Below, in pieces: positions 34,101 through 42,239 of a stretch of DNA of 64,000 nucleotides (the first letter of the stretch is position 1; the number at the start of each line of letters is the position of its first letter). This stretch comes from Ornithinimicrobium pratense (GTDB lineage Bacteria; Actinomycetota; Actinomycetes; Actinomycetales; Dermatophilaceae). Where the stretch lies: assembly GCF_008843165.1 (NCBI RefSeq), contig NZ_CP044427.1, positions 124,001 to 188,000 of the forward strand. The letters run 5' to 3'. The translations under genes and the position numbers were made by a program. The notes below the pieces were generated by a model that saw only the letters and a program-made list of their open reading frames with translations, was not told the origin of the DNA and did no database searches.

Positions 34101-35948
34101 CACAGCAGCCTCATCCCCTTCCAGTCCTCCCGAGTGGGTGGTCGGCCCCGCGGTCAGGGCAGGGCCGCCGACGTGGAGCTGCGGGGTATGCCGTTCCGCG
34201 AGCTCGGGGTGGCCCCACCCCGGGTCGCCGCCGGGGAGGAGGACGCCAGCATCCCCAGCGACCTGGCCACGCTGGTGGCTGCCTGCCAGGAGGCCAGTGC
34301 ATCCTCCGGCATCCAAGCCCCGCCCAGCCCGTGGCTGCCCGCGCTGGAGGAGGCTGTCACCCTCGAGGAGGTGCTGGAGCAGTTTCCCCACGGCGCCCCC
34401 ACCGCTGACCGGCTGGTGCTGCCGCTGGGTGCCGTGGACCTGCCGGCGGAGCAGCGCCGCGACGTGGCGACCTACGACCTGCGCGCCGGCGGTCACCTGG
34501 CGGTCGTCGGGGCGGCCCGCAGCGGCCGTTCCACCCTGCTGCGGGCGATCGCCGGGGCCGTCGCACGCGACGTCTCCCCGGCCGACGTGCACGTCTACGG
34601 AGTGGACTGCGGCAACAACGCGCTCCTGCCCCTGGTGACCCTGCCGCACGTCGGCGCGGTCGTCAGCCGTGACCAGACGGACCGGATGGACCGACTCGTG
34701 ACCCGCCTGCGGGGGCTGATCAGCCAGCGTCAGCAGCACCTCGCCGAGGCCGGTTTTGCCGACATCACCGAGCAGCGCGCCGCGGTCGAGCCGGACCGTC
34801 GCCTGCCCTACGTCCTCATCCTCTTCGACCGGTGGGAGGGCTTCTACCAGGCTTACGACGCCCTGGACGGAGGACGCCTGGTGACCGCCTTCCAGCAGAT
34901 CCTGCAGGAGGGCGGCGCGGTCGGCGTGCGGGTGGTGATGACCGGCGACCGATCCTTGTCCCTGGGCCGGATGTCGACGCTGCTGGACGACAAGATCATG
35001 CTGCGGATGACGGACAAGTCCGATTTTGCCTCGATCGGGATGAACAGCAAGCAGGTGCCGGACTCGATGCCCGAGGGCCGGGGTTTCCGGGCTGAGGGAC
35101 TGCGCGAGACCCAGGTGGCGCTGCTCGACGCCGACCCTGCAGGCACCGCGCAGGTGCGAGCCCTGCAGGAGCTGGGGCGGGAGTCCACCGCCCGGTATGC
35201 CGAGCTGCCCCGCTCCCGCCGTCCCTTCCACGTCGACGTGCTGCCGGTCCGTTTTGACGCCGACCAGGCGGACCGGATGGCGGTGGAGGAGGTCGAGCAG
35301 GGGCTGTCCGTGCCGGAGACCTCGCTGCCGGTCGCGGTCGGTGGCGACACCCTCGGCATCCGCTACCTGGACGCCATCGACCACGGCCCGGGCCTGCTCG
35401 TCACCGGCTCCCGCCGCACCGGCCGCTCCTCGGCCCTGCTGCAGATGGTGCGCGCCGCCCTGGCCCGGGATTGGCCGGTGGTCGTGGTCACCCCCCGGAC
35501 CAGCCCACTGCGCTCGCTGGCGGGACGGCCCGGGGTGCACGGGCCGTGGGACCTGACCAGCGACCAGAGCGAGGTCACTGCCCAGCTGGCCGAGCTGGCG
35601 GCCGCCGATGGACCGCTGCTGGTGGCGGTCGATGACCTGGAGCTGGTCGGCGCCGACGGCTGGCTGGCTGACGCCCTGGTCAAGACCCTCGAGGCGATGC
35701 GGGACGCGCCCAAGATCCTCGTCGGGGCCGGCTCGCCAGGTGACCTGCAGTCGCACTACCGGGGCCCGGCCGCCACGCTGAAGAAGTCCGGCAGTGGCAT
35801 CATGCTCAGCCCGCAGAGCAGCTCGGACGCCGATATGTTCGGCGCCCGGCTCAACCGGTCGGCCTACGGCCAGGCCCTCCCGCCGGGCGGGGGTTACCTG
35901 ATCACGGGGGGTCAAGCCGAGCGCGTGCAACTCATCTGGCCGGGGTAG
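31200..35948 (+). CDS. EssC/EccC-type FHA-FtsK/SpoIIIE secretion ATPase
   Basis: 1582 aa. The N-terminal region includes an FHA-like domain (residues about 150-270), then two membrane segments (about 351-394: MILLPAVAGVALYMIYQ, ALIFIVLTPLMALSNWIMG), then three FtsK-like ATPase domains. The first has a normal Walker A GTTGSGKSELL from residue 771 and Walker B LLIVIDEF near 880. The second (GAARSGRSTLL, about 1104) and third (GSRRTGRSSALL, about 1403) have Arg in place of the Walker A Lys. This is the EssC layout of type VII secretion motors, which export WXG100 proteins; a WXG100 gene follows 175 nt downstream. Starts GTG 4 nt after the BTAD gene. Confidence 0.9.
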   Translation: MRLLITAVASTVPGAPAFPHDMVVETEDDATVGDLALALGRRLQTPLAESRHGEGGHLRLVAAGPDAAHAGAPNSGGSSAHQAPGFPGAMGQRHGGGAGLTVSTQDPAAATTPPELYLGRLRLDPSQPLSQSPVRHGAIVGLDAPVSDVLAEPAGLIEVRIASGPGAGLVTRLEVGDHPVGADPQAVVTLPEGFDIPDLCLTLRVQWDGSVELLPEPDLLGTLQQPVQRSRALAGPIVLDVDGEIKQRKAGESTYAELPPGTRVLSPEDPVPMLHLEREEVAQGQTWEPGQSLAVGPCLLELTIPTAPDASLSPSPQGATLDYNRPPRLLPAPRETEFTLPTEPKRSVSQMIPWPMILLPAVAGVALYMIYQRPAALIFIVLTPLMALSNWIMGRTGDRKRYRADFAEFTRRTRKVQQAALEGLTDERTARRRDFADPGEILMTAIGPRARLWERRRTDPDWLVARFGTADQLSSVQIKVSSREEHEGDLVWTAPDVPVTVRLHESGVTGIAGPARRAVARWVLAQLAVLHSPVDLDMTLLTTEDGEEDWHWARWLPHLRSDDGDPELAQVGVDDQTTGRRIGELVGILEARLAEAGGNSGLSSANRPAYAPMLVVLDGSRRLRLLPGMVALLQQGPSVGMTFLCLDDDVRLLPEECRAVVQADEPLMSLRFTQRTVVEAVRPDLVSPAWAERVGRAIAPVRDVSAQEAAASIPSSSRLLDVLRLDPPTGAAIEQRWQQVGRTTEAVVGEGVDGSFSIDLVKDGPHGLVAGTTGSGKSELLQTVIASLAAHNRPDEMTFVLVDYKGGAAFKDCNRLPHTVGMVTDLDGHLTGRALESLGAELRRREHQLADADAKDIEDYLATRRPDDPPMPRLLIVIDEFAALVAELPDFVTGLVDIARRGRSLGVHLILATQRPAGVVSAEIKSNTNLRIALRVTDTNDSQDVIEAPDAAHIAKTTPGRAYARLGHSSLIPFQSSRVGGRPRGQGRAADVELRGMPFRELGVAPPRVAAGEEDASIPSDLATLVAACQEASASSGIQAPPSPWLPALEEAVTLEEVLEQFPHGAPTADRLVLPLGAVDLPAEQRRDVATYDLRAGGHLAVVGAARSGRSTLLRAIAGAVARDVSPADVHVYGVDCGNNALLPLVTLPHVGAVVSRDQTDRMDRLVTRLRGLISQRQQHLAEAGFADITEQRAAVEPDRRLPYVLILFDRWEGFYQAYDALDGGRLVTAFQQILQEGGAVGVRVVMTGDRSLSLGRMSTLLDDKIMLRMTDKSDFASIGMNSKQVPDSMPEGRGFRAEGLRETQVALLDADPAGTAQVRALQELGRESTARYAELPRSRRPFHVDVLPVRFDADQADRMAVEEVEQGLSVPETSLPVAVGGDTLGIRYLDAIDHGPGLLVTGSRRTGRSSALLQMVRAALARDWPVVVVTPRTSPLRSLAGRPGVHGPWDLTSDQSEVTAQLAELAAADGPLLVAVDDLELVGADGWLADALVKTLEAMRDAPKILVGAGSPGDLQSHYRGPAATLKKSGSGIMLSPQSSSDADMFGARLNRSAYGQALPPGGGYLITGGQAERVQLIWPG

Positions 35949-36014
35949 GTCACGGGCCCGCGCGGCAGGTTCGTGCCAAACACTCCGCTTGACCTGATGA
36001 TGCCCACGCAGCGG

Positions 36015-36044
36015 TGGACAGGACCCACGGGCCTTGCATAGCGT
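36015..36044 (+). promoter_or_regulatory. Promoter TGGACA-N18-TAGCGT for the WXG100 gene
   Basis: -35 TGGACA (36015-36020) and -10 TAGCGT (36039-36044) lie 18 nt apart in the 175-nt gap after the secretion ATPase. The leader to the ATG at 36124 would be about 73 nt. This gives the small substrate gene its own transcript. Confidence 0.5.
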
Positions 36045-36123
36045 GATGCCTGGATCGCCCCGCCGAGGGGAACGTTGGGGGGTGCGGTCTAGACCGATCA
36101 AACCCTCGGAAATGGAGACAATC

Positions 36124-36405
36124 ATGGCTGGTGCAGTTGGTGGCGAGCTCGGGACACTCGAGCGCCTCTTCCGGACCCTGCAGAACTCCGCGGAGGACAT
36201 CCAGCGGGTGTCCGGTGACATTGACGGCGCCCTGCGCGACGCCGTGTGGACCGGTGCCAACTCGGAGAAGTTCCGTGGCGCGTGGGAGGAGTTCAAGCCG
36301 ACCCTGACCCCGCGTCTGGTCGACGCCTTGAACGAGGCCAAGGAGGATGTGCGCATCCAGCACAACAACCTGGCCGAGGCCACCGGCGAGGGCGCCCGCA
36401 TCTGA
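36124..36405 (+). CDS. WXG100 family protein (type VII secretion substrate)
   Basis: 93 aa, helical throughout, with a central WTG (VWTGANSEKFRGAWEEF) at residues of about 41-43. This is the helix-turn-helix hairpin of ESAT-6/CFP-10-like WXG100 proteins. Probably exported as a dimer by the EssC-like ATPase just upstream. GGAG lies 6 nt before the ATG; an in-frame ATG at 36112 is less well placed. The C-terminus lacks an obvious YxxxD/E export motif. A strong hairpin ends the transcript. Confidence 0.9.
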   Translation: MAGAVGGELGTLERLFRTLQNSAEDIQRVSGDIDGALRDAVWTGANSEKFRGAWEEFKPTLTPRLVDALNEAKEDVRIQHNNLAEATGEGARI

Positions 36406-36422
36406 GCGGACCTCTTCGAGCC

Positions 36423-36459
36423 GAAGGCCGGGTCGCGCACTGGGCGCGGCCTGGCCTTC
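36423..36459 (+). terminator. Hairpin terminator after the WXG100 gene
   Basis: A 16-bp stem with arms GAAGGCCGGGTCGCGC (36423-36438) and GCGCGGCCTGGCCTTC (36444-36459) contains two G-U pairs and a 5-nt loop, followed by T-containing sequence. It closes the 17-kb Tad/type VII locus. Confidence 0.8.
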
Positions 36460-36563
36460 TGGCTGTCTTGGATCGGGGGCCGGCCCACCGGAACGATCGC
36501 GGCATCTGGGGGGCGATGCTCGACTTCTCTGCGTGTTTGTACCGCGCACGCTAGAGAACGACA

Positions 36564-36569
36564 TACAGT
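36564..36569 (+). promoter_or_regulatory. -10-like box TACAGT, leaderless start
   Basis: TACAGT ends 6 nt before the GTG at 36576. It stands after the terminator and so gives the AAA ATPase gene its own transcript. Confidence 0.45.
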
Positions 36570-36575
36570 CCCATC

Positions 36576-37784
36576 GTGGACCCGATCAGGAACCCGTATG
36601 CCCCCGGCGCCGGCCAGCGCCCGCCCGAGCTCGCCGGGCGGGACGAGCAGCTGGACCGCTTCCAGGTGGTGCTGGAGCGGATCCGCCGGGGGCGGCCCGA
36701 GCGCTCCATGGTCTTGACCGGGCTGCGGGGGGTCGGCAAGACGGTGCTGCTCAACGCGCTGCGCTCCACGGCCGTCCGCTCGCGGTGGGGGACCGGCAAG
36801 TATGAAGCCCGCCCCGAGCAGGGCATGCGCCGGCCGGTTGCGGCTGCTCTGCACGTCGCGGTGCGCGAGCTGGGGCACCCGCAGGGGCAGGAGGTGGATC
36901 ACGTCCTAGGGGTGATCAAGGCGTTCGCGCAGAAGGACCAGCCGGGGGCCAAGCTGCGTGACCGGTGGAACCCGGGGATCGACGCCCCCGCCATCACCGG
37001 CCGGGCCGACTCCGGAGACATCGAGATCGACCTCGTCGAGCTGTTCACCGATGTCGGTGGGCTGGCTGCCGACATCGGCAAGGGTGTGGCGATCTTCATC
37101 GACGAGATGCAGGACCTGCAGCCGGACGACGTCTCGGCCCTGTGCGCCGCCTGTCACGAGTTGTCGCAGACGGCGCTGCCAGTGATCGTCGTGGGGGCCG
37201 GGCTGCCCCACCTGCCGGCCGTGCTCTCGGCAAGCAAGTCCTACTCCGAGCGGCTCTTCCGATACAACCGGATCGACCGCCTCTCCCGGGAGGAGGCCGC
37301 TCGGGCGCTGCAGCTGCCCGCCGAGGACGAGGACGCCTCCTGGGCCCCGCAGGCGTTGGACGCGATGTATGCCGCGACCGGCGGCTACCCCTACTTCATC
37401 CAGGCCTACGGCAAGGAGGTCTGGGACCAGGCGCCGCAGTCGCCGATCCAGGTCGAGGACGTCCGCGTCGCCTCCCCGGCCGCGGAGGCCGAGCTGGCCG
37501 TCGGCTTCTTCGGCTCCCGCTACGAGCGGGCGACCCCGGGTGAGCGGGAGTACCTGCGGGCGATGGCCGACCTGGCCGCGGCGCAGCAGGCCGCGGGGGA
37601 GGAGCTGGATGAGGTCGAGTCGGTCGCGACCGCCGACATCGCCGCCCACCTGGGGCGCAAGCCGCAGTCGCTCTCACCCGCCCGAGACGCCCTCCTGAAG
37701 AAGGGCCTGATCTACTCCGGCGAGCGCGGCCGGATCGCGTTCACCGTCCCGCACTTCGGACGCTACCTGCGGGCCCAGACCTAG
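36576..37784 (+). CDS. AAA+ ATP-binding protein (Orc/STAND-like) of unknown role
   Basis: 402 aa. Walker A is GLRGVGKTVLL near residue 49 and Walker B VAIFIDEMQDLQ near 170. Next come a sensor-like segment PVIVVGAGLPHLPAVLS, the lid region RLSREEAARALQLP and GGYPYFIQAYGKEVWD. A winged-helix end follows (LGRKPQSLSPARDALLKKGLIY). This is the AAA_16/Cdc6-like architecture found in many actinobacterial single genes, some linked to mobile elements or antiphage loci, but no partner gene is beside it. GTG start. Confidence 0.8.
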   Translation: MDPIRNPYAPGAGQRPPELAGRDEQLDRFQVVLERIRRGRPERSMVLTGLRGVGKTVLLNALRSTAVRSRWGTGKYEARPEQGMRRPVAAALHVAVRELGHPQGQEVDHVLGVIKAFAQKDQPGAKLRDRWNPGIDAPAITGRADSGDIEIDLVELFTDVGGLAADIGKGVAIFIDEMQDLQPDDVSALCAACHELSQTALPVIVVGAGLPHLPAVLSASKSYSERLFRYNRIDRLSREEAARALQLPAEDEDASWAPQALDAMYAATGGYPYFIQAYGKEVWDQAPQSPIQVEDVRVASPAAEAELAVGFFGSRYERATPGEREYLRAMADLAAAQQAAGEELDEVESVATADIAAHLGRKPQSLSPARDALLKKGLIYSGERGRIAFTVPHFGRYLRAQT

Positions 37785-37890
37785 CACGACCAGCCCTGGG
37801 CCGGCGGTGCGCCCCAGGCATGCACGCCGCAGACGGCAGTGGGGGTGCGCGCCGGCGGTTCGGCTGACTGGGTTCGTCACCGGGCACGTC

Positions 37891-37896
37891 TAGGGT
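37891..37896 (+). promoter_or_regulatory. -10-like box TAGGGT, leaderless start
   Basis: TAGGGT ends 6 nt before GTG 37903. This spacing favours 37903 over the in-frame GTG at 37900 as the start of the MFS gene. Confidence 0.45.
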
Positions 37897-37902
37897 TTTG
37901 TG

Positions 37903-39114
37903 GTGGCGTCCACGGGGCTGAGTGAGGACTTCGGGCGTCTGTGGGCAGCGGTGGCGACGAGTCAGACCGGTACCGGGCTGGCGACCGGGGCGATCCCATT
38001 CATCGCGGTCGAGGTCCTGCGGGTCTCCCAGCTGCACCTGTCGGTGATCGTGGCCTTCTCGGCGCTGGTGGCCGGAGTACTGGCGCTGCCGGTGGGTCCT
38101 TGGGTCGAGCACCATCGCAAGCGGCCGGTCATGATCGCGGCGGACCTGACGCGTGCTGCGGCCTTGTTCAGCATCCCCATCGCCTACCTTGCCGACGTCC
38201 TGACCTACGCCCACCTGCTCACCGCGGCCACGCTCACCGCGCTGGGTCACGTGCTGAACAACACGGCCAGTTCCGCGCACCTGAAGGCGCTGGTCGGGGT
38301 TGATCAGCGGACCGCAGCGGCCAGCTGGATCGACACGACGCAGTGGATCACCGCGACCGCCGGCCCACCGATCGGCAGCTCGCTGCTGGCTGCGGTCGGA
38401 CCAACAGTGACGGTGACGCTGAACGCGATCGCCTTCCTGGCCTCAGCACTGGGGATCAGCCGGATCCGCAGGCCCGAGCCGGCACCCCCACCCCGCGCGC
38501 CTGACCACCATTGGCGGCGGGAGGTCAGCACCGGGTGGAGGTTCATCCTTGGCCACCCCACGCTGCGGCCACTGTTCATCAACGCCATGGTCTTCGGCGC
38601 GATGATCGCGGCCTCCAGCCCGTTGATCATGTACCTGATGCTCGACGACCTAGGTCTACCTGCCTGGCTGTTCGGGCTCGCCCTGGGCGTGCCCGCCCTC
38701 GGGGGCCTGGTCGGTGCCCTGCTGGCTCCCCGGCTGGAACGCCTGGTGAGCAACCGTGATGGCCTGATGGTGGTCCTGGGGGCGGCCCGGGCGGTGTGGC
38801 TCATCCCGATCGCGTTCGCCCCACCCGGCCTGGCGGGCGCAGCCGTCATCATCGTGTGCGACACCCTGCTCCTGGTGTGCGCTGGGGCGTTCAACCCGCT
38901 GTTCGTCGCCCATCGCTTCGCGGTGATTCCCGACGAGCTCATGGCCCGGGTCTCGGCGGCCTGGACCATCACCAACCGGATGATCTGGCCGATCTCCATC
39001 ACCGCCCTCGGCGCACTGGCCACGCTGAGCTCAACCCGCGCGGCCATAGCCGCCGCCGGGATCGGACTGCTCACCTCCGCCCTCTGGCTCCCGTGGCACC
39101 TACGCCGATCATGA
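37903..39114 (+). CDS. MFS transporter (drug/metabolite efflux type)
   Basis: 403 aa with about 12 hydrophobic segments. The loop after TM2, LPVGPWVEHHRKRPVMIAAD, matches the MFS-2/3 signature with basic residues, and the second half has the duplicated loop APRLERLVSNRDGLMV. A large cytoplasmic loop lies between TM6 and TM7. Most similar in layout to MFS_3 efflux proteins. No regulator directly beside it; the substrate cannot be inferred. Confidence 0.88.
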   Translation: MASTGLSEDFGRLWAAVATSQTGTGLATGAIPFIAVEVLRVSQLHLSVIVAFSALVAGVLALPVGPWVEHHRKRPVMIAADLTRAAALFSIPIAYLADVLTYAHLLTAATLTALGHVLNNTASSAHLKALVGVDQRTAAASWIDTTQWITATAGPPIGSSLLAAVGPTVTVTLNAIAFLASALGISRIRRPEPAPPPRAPDHHWRREVSTGWRFILGHPTLRPLFINAMVFGAMIAASSPLIMYLMLDDLGLPAWLFGLALGVPALGGLVGALLAPRLERLVSNRDGLMVVLGAARAVWLIPIAFAPPGLAGAAVIIVCDTLLLVCAGAFNPLFVAHRFAVIPDELMARVSAAWTITNRMIWPISITALGALATLSSTRAAIAAAGIGLLTSALWLPWHLRRS

Positions 39115-39207
39115 CCTCAGGACGAACCACCCGCGGCGTGAGCGCTGTCGTTGACCTCGCCTCGTCGGCTCGTCCTCACCAGGGGTCCTCGGGTGCGCCC
39201 CGCGGCG

Positions 39208-39675
39208 CTAGGGGATGAGTGGCTTGACCATGATCACCGTGGGTCCGTCCCAGTCCAGACCCGTGACCTCCTCAAGGGGGAGGAACCCTCGGGCTGCGTA
39301 GAAGGCCCGTGTGGCCGCATATCCCTGGTCCTCGTAGGAGGGGCCCACAGTCTTGACCTCGAGCAGGCGGACACCGTCGGCTATCAGGTCGGTTTCGACC
39401 GCCGTCACAAGGGCTGTGCCAACACCCGAGCCGTGGTGGTGCGGCGTCACCGCGATGAGGTGGATCTCACCAGTCGCCGGGAAGTGGCGGTCAACCAGTG
39501 CCACACCGACGACCTCATCACCGATGCGGGCGAGGTAGCTCGCCTTTGCGCTGGCTGCCCGCGCATAGTGCTCATTGGCCTCAGGGATCCCGAACCAGGA
39601 CGGGAGTGCCCCCAGGATGCGGCGGACCGCGTCGGGGTCTTGGCTCCGCGAGATGGTCACTGCTGTCTCAACCAT
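39208..39675 (-). CDS. GNAT family N-acetyltransferase
   Basis: 155 aa. Acetyl-CoA-binding motif A is HLIAVTPHHHGSGVGTALVT (the Q/R-x-x-G-x-G/A form, here HGSGVG), followed by motif B-like ATRAFYAARGFLPLEEV. The preceding strand YLARIGDEVVGVALV is typical of the fold. It acetylates a small amine or protein N-terminus; the target is unknown. Frame is open upstream to 39840, but the conserved fold begins at MVETAVTIS, so 39675 is chosen. Convergent with the MFS gene. Confidence 0.85.
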   Translation of the reverse strand: MVETAVTISRSQDPDAVRRILGALPSWFGIPEANEHYARAASAKASYLARIGDEVVGVALVDRHFPATGEIHLIAVTPHHHGSGVGTALVTAVETDLIADGVRLLEVKTVGPSYEDQGYAATRAFYAARGFLPLEEVTGLDWDGPTVIMVKPLIP

Positions 39676-39855
39676 GTGTCTTGTCCAAGAGGTCTTCCCG
39701 CCCACGTCCCCGCGGGCGCATTCTTCGTGAGTCCACCCGAGCACCGTGCCAGTCCGACTGGCCTGGGGCAACGGAGTTACGCTGCCTGAACGCCTGCTGT
39801 TGCGGCCTGCCCGCCCACATGAGCGGGTCACGACGCCCACTCTCTGCGGGGTTGA

Positions 39856-40686
39856 TCACTGGGTGGGCTGGTCGCGCAGGTATTGCCCCGGCGTCATGCC
39901 GGTGATCGTGCGGAAGTCGTGGGTGAAGTGTGCCTGGTCGGTGTAGCCGAGCGCGGCCGCCAAGTCAGCCAGCCTGGTCGTGCCGGTCTTGAGCGCCTGC
40001 ACCGCGTCGTGCAGGCGCCGGCGCTTGACCAGCCACTTGGGGGTCAGCCCCACCCGCTGCTCCACCAGGCGCTGCAGGCTGCGCTCGGTGAGACCGAACT
40101 CGCGGGCCACCTGCTCCACCCGCGTCACATCGGGGTTGTCACGGAGCCAGGCCACAACCCGGTTGATGAGCAATCCCTGTTCGTCCACCGGGAGGTACTC
40201 CGCCAGCCACCGCTCCACCACTGCGATCGACGCCGTGTGGGCGCTCGGATCGTGCGGGTCGGCCGCCATGGTGTCCCGCACGTCGGGCACCAAGGCGCCG
40301 GGAACGCCGTCGACCCCGGTCAGGTCCGTCCACGTGTCGGTGAGCTCGGCCACGGACCGCCCGAGCACCAAACGTCCGGCGGCGGGGCTGAGCATGGTGC
40401 CGACGGCCCAGCCTTCACCCTCGAGGGTGACGCTGGAACGGCCCCGCGCCACGCCATACAGCCGGGCGTAGCTGTCGCTGATCACGACCAGGCACACTGG
40501 GTACTGGAGGGTGCTCTGCGTGGAGGGCTCGCGTAGCGACCACACCGGGATCCAGTATCGAGACACCAGGTCGGCGAGATGGCCGCTCGGGGCGTAGCGA
40601 TGGATCGGCGGCGATGGCCGGCTGAGTCCTGTCAGGTGCGCCCTGTCGACCGGGTCGACCGGACGCGGGATCCCGGGCGCAGGCAT
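39856..40686 (-). CDS. AraC family transcriptional regulator
   Basis: 276 aa. The C-terminal third carries two helix-turn-helix units (VEQVAREFGLTERSLQRLVE; LADLAAALGYTDQAHFTHDF) and the AraC-typical end GMTPGQYLRD. The N-terminal domain (YPVCLVVISDSYARLYG) is of the DUF6597 ligand-binding type. It is divergent from the DinB-fold enzyme gene with only 51 bp between, so it likely controls that gene and itself. Confidence 0.88.
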   Translation of the reverse strand: MPAPGIPRPVDPVDRAHLTGLSRPSPPIHRYAPSGHLADLVSRYWIPVWSLREPSTQSTLQYPVCLVVISDSYARLYGVARGRSSVTLEGEGWAVGTMLSPAAGRLVLGRSVAELTDTWTDLTGVDGVPGALVPDVRDTMAADPHDPSAHTASIAVVERWLAEYLPVDEQGLLINRVVAWLRDNPDVTRVEQVAREFGLTERSLQRLVEQRVGLTPKWLVKRRRLHDAVQALKTGTTRLADLAAALGYTDQAHFTHDFRTITGMTPGQYLRDQPTQ

Positions 40687-40693
40687 GTGTCGG

Positions 40694-40723
40694 ATTATCA
40701 CAAGCGGCGGGGCTATGTGTCCT
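40694..40723 (-). promoter_or_regulatory. Promoter AGGACA-N18-GATAAT for the AraC-type regulator, leaderless
   Basis: On the minus strand GATAAT (40699-40694) stands 7 nt before the ATG, with AGGACA (40723-40718) 18 nt further out. It is one of the better promoter matches in the window and fills most of the 51-bp divergent gap, so the plus-strand gene shares this control region. Confidence 0.5.
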
Positions 40724-40737
40724 GCCACGGTTGTCCC

Positions 40738-41322
40738 ATGACTCAGAGAACATCGACCACCACTCAGGATCAGCACGCCCCGACCTTCGCTGGCCGGGCC
40801 GCCGGCTTCACCAGCATCCTCATTGCCGCCGGCGACGCTTGGGATGCCCCGACACCGTGCGCGGGGTGGAGCGTCCGGGACGTCGTCGCCCACGTGATCG
40901 ACACGCAGCGCGACTCCCTCGCCGATCGGGGCCTGGACGCCGGAGCTGTGGCTGACCTCACCCTCCCCGCCGCCGCGTGGGAGGTCCACCGCGAGCACGT
41001 GGTGGCCGTGCTGGGACACGACGGCGTCGCGGAGCGGGAGTACGAAGGCTACTTCGGCCCGACCACGATCGGCGCCACGATGACCGACTTCTACGGCTGG
41101 GATCTCGTCGTGCACGGTTCTGATGTGGCTCGCGCCACCGGCCAGCAGTGGTCGATCAGCGATGAGGAGGCGCAGGTACTGCACGCCGCGGCCGACGGCT
41201 GGGGCGAAGCCCTCTACTCAGAGGGCATCTGCGCCGCACCCGTCGAGGTCGCCCCAAGCGCCTCCGCGACCGACCGTCTCCTCGCTCGGCTTGGCCGCGA
41301 CCCACACTGGCAACCCACCTGA
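40738..41322 (+). CDS. DinB-fold TIGR03086/maleylpyruvate isomerase-family protein
   Basis: 194 aa. TPCAGWSVRDVVAHVID is the conserved helix of mycothiol-dependent maleylpyruvate isomerase-like proteins, whose His binds metal. TDFYGWDLVVHGSDVARATG and HAAADGWGEALYS continue the four-helix bundle. Family members use mycothiol or act as thiol transferases; the actual reaction here is unknown. Divergent from the AraC-type regulator. The frame is open from 40579 but the region upstream is the AraC gene in antisense. Confidence 0.82.
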   Translation: MTQRTSTTTQDQHAPTFAGRAAGFTSILIAAGDAWDAPTPCAGWSVRDVVAHVIDTQRDSLADRGLDAGAVADLTLPAAAWEVHREHVVAVLGHDGVAEREYEGYFGPTTIGATMTDFYGWDLVVHGSDVARATGQQWSISDEEAQVLHAAADGWGEALYSEGICAAPVEVAPSASATDRLLARLGRDPHWQPT

Positions 41323-41534
41323 GCAGATGCGTCGCAGGAGCCGCTCGGGCCCAGAGATTGCTCGGCTCGCTCCCACCAATCGCTCTCCAAGAAGTGCCTT
41401 CGGTGACCCACTGCACCCCCGGCGAAGGCCAACGGGAGCAGCCGTCCTTGAGGCGGCGAAGTCGTGCGTCTCGTGGTCATCCTCGCTGCCTAAATCCGTT
41501 GGAGACGGAGAGGGTGTGGGGCAGGATTCGGGTC

Positions 41535-42239
41535 GTGGACTTTGAGGACTTCATCCGGGCTGGCAACCAAGGCGTTGACCCGGCGCTCTATGAGATCGAG
41601 AACGCAGCCATCGATCGGCGCGGCCTTCTCTGGGCGGCGTTGCAGCGTCAGGGGCCCTGGGAAGGTCGCGTGCTGCTCGACTTGGGTTGCGGTTCGGGGT
41701 TCTGGTTACCACGCTACGAAGGCGCGGCCGAGGTCATCGGTGTCGAGCCCGATGCCAACCTTCTCGATCTGGCGCGCGCCCGCCCAGGCCGGGCGCGGGT
41801 GCTACACGGCTCCGCCGAGCACATCCCGCTAGCGGACGACTCGGTCGACGTCGTCCACGCCCGCTTTGCTTACTTCTTCCCCCACCACGGCTTCGACCCC
41901 ACCCCCGGACTGGTTGAAGTCGGGCGGGTCCTTAAGCCAGGCGGCAGGCTCGTCGTGATCGACAACGACACCGAAGAGGGAGAGTTCGCCTCACTCTTGA
42001 AGGCCAGCCCTTGGGCAGCCAGCCAAGGCCAGGACACCTACGCGCTCCACTGGTGGGCTGACAAGGGCGCCCGCACCACCCCCGTCATGAGCAGCTGGGA
42101 GTTCGACACCCGCGCGGACCTTGAAGCGGTCCTGCACCTGGAGTTTCCACAGGACGTCGCCGACGACTGGCTACACGAGCACCCGGACCGCACCGGGCTC
42201 TCCTACGGCAACCTCCTCCACACCTGGACGAACGCCTGA
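41535..42239 (+). CDS. SAM-dependent class I methyltransferase
   Basis: 234 aa. Motif I LLDLGCGSGFWLPRYEG, acidic motif II VIGVEPDANLLDLAR, the post-II segment GSAEHIPLADDSVDVVHARF and motif III VGRVLKPGGRLVVIDND define a Methyltransf_11-type Rossmann fold. The C-terminal part (WWADKGARTTPVMSSWEF) determines substrate and is not recognisable. GTG start; a longer frame to 41358 lacks a good start. Preceded by a 212-bp gap without a gene. Confidence 0.85.
   Translation: MDFEDFIRAGNQGVDPALYEIENAAIDRRGLLWAALQRQGPWEGRVLLDLGCGSGFWLPRYEGAAEVIGVEPDANLLDLARARPGRARVLHGSAEHIPLADDSVDVVHARFAYFFPHHGFDPTPGLVEVGRVLKPGGRLVVIDNDTEEGEFASLLKASPWAASQGQDTYALHWWADKGARTTPVMSSWEFDTRADLEAVLHLEFPQDVADDWLHEHPDRTGLSYGNLLHTWTNA

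Noticed and set aside
33156..36902. A 1248-codon open frame on the minus strand opposite the EssC-like ATPase
   Set aside because: Its translation is low-complexity Arg/Gly/Val-rich sequence with no domains; it is an antisense shadow caused by high GC, and the plus-strand frame has clear FtsK motifs.
36576..37784. AAA ATPase as part of an antiphage system
   Set aside because: It has its own promoter after a terminator, and no nuclease, TIR or other effector gene is beside it.
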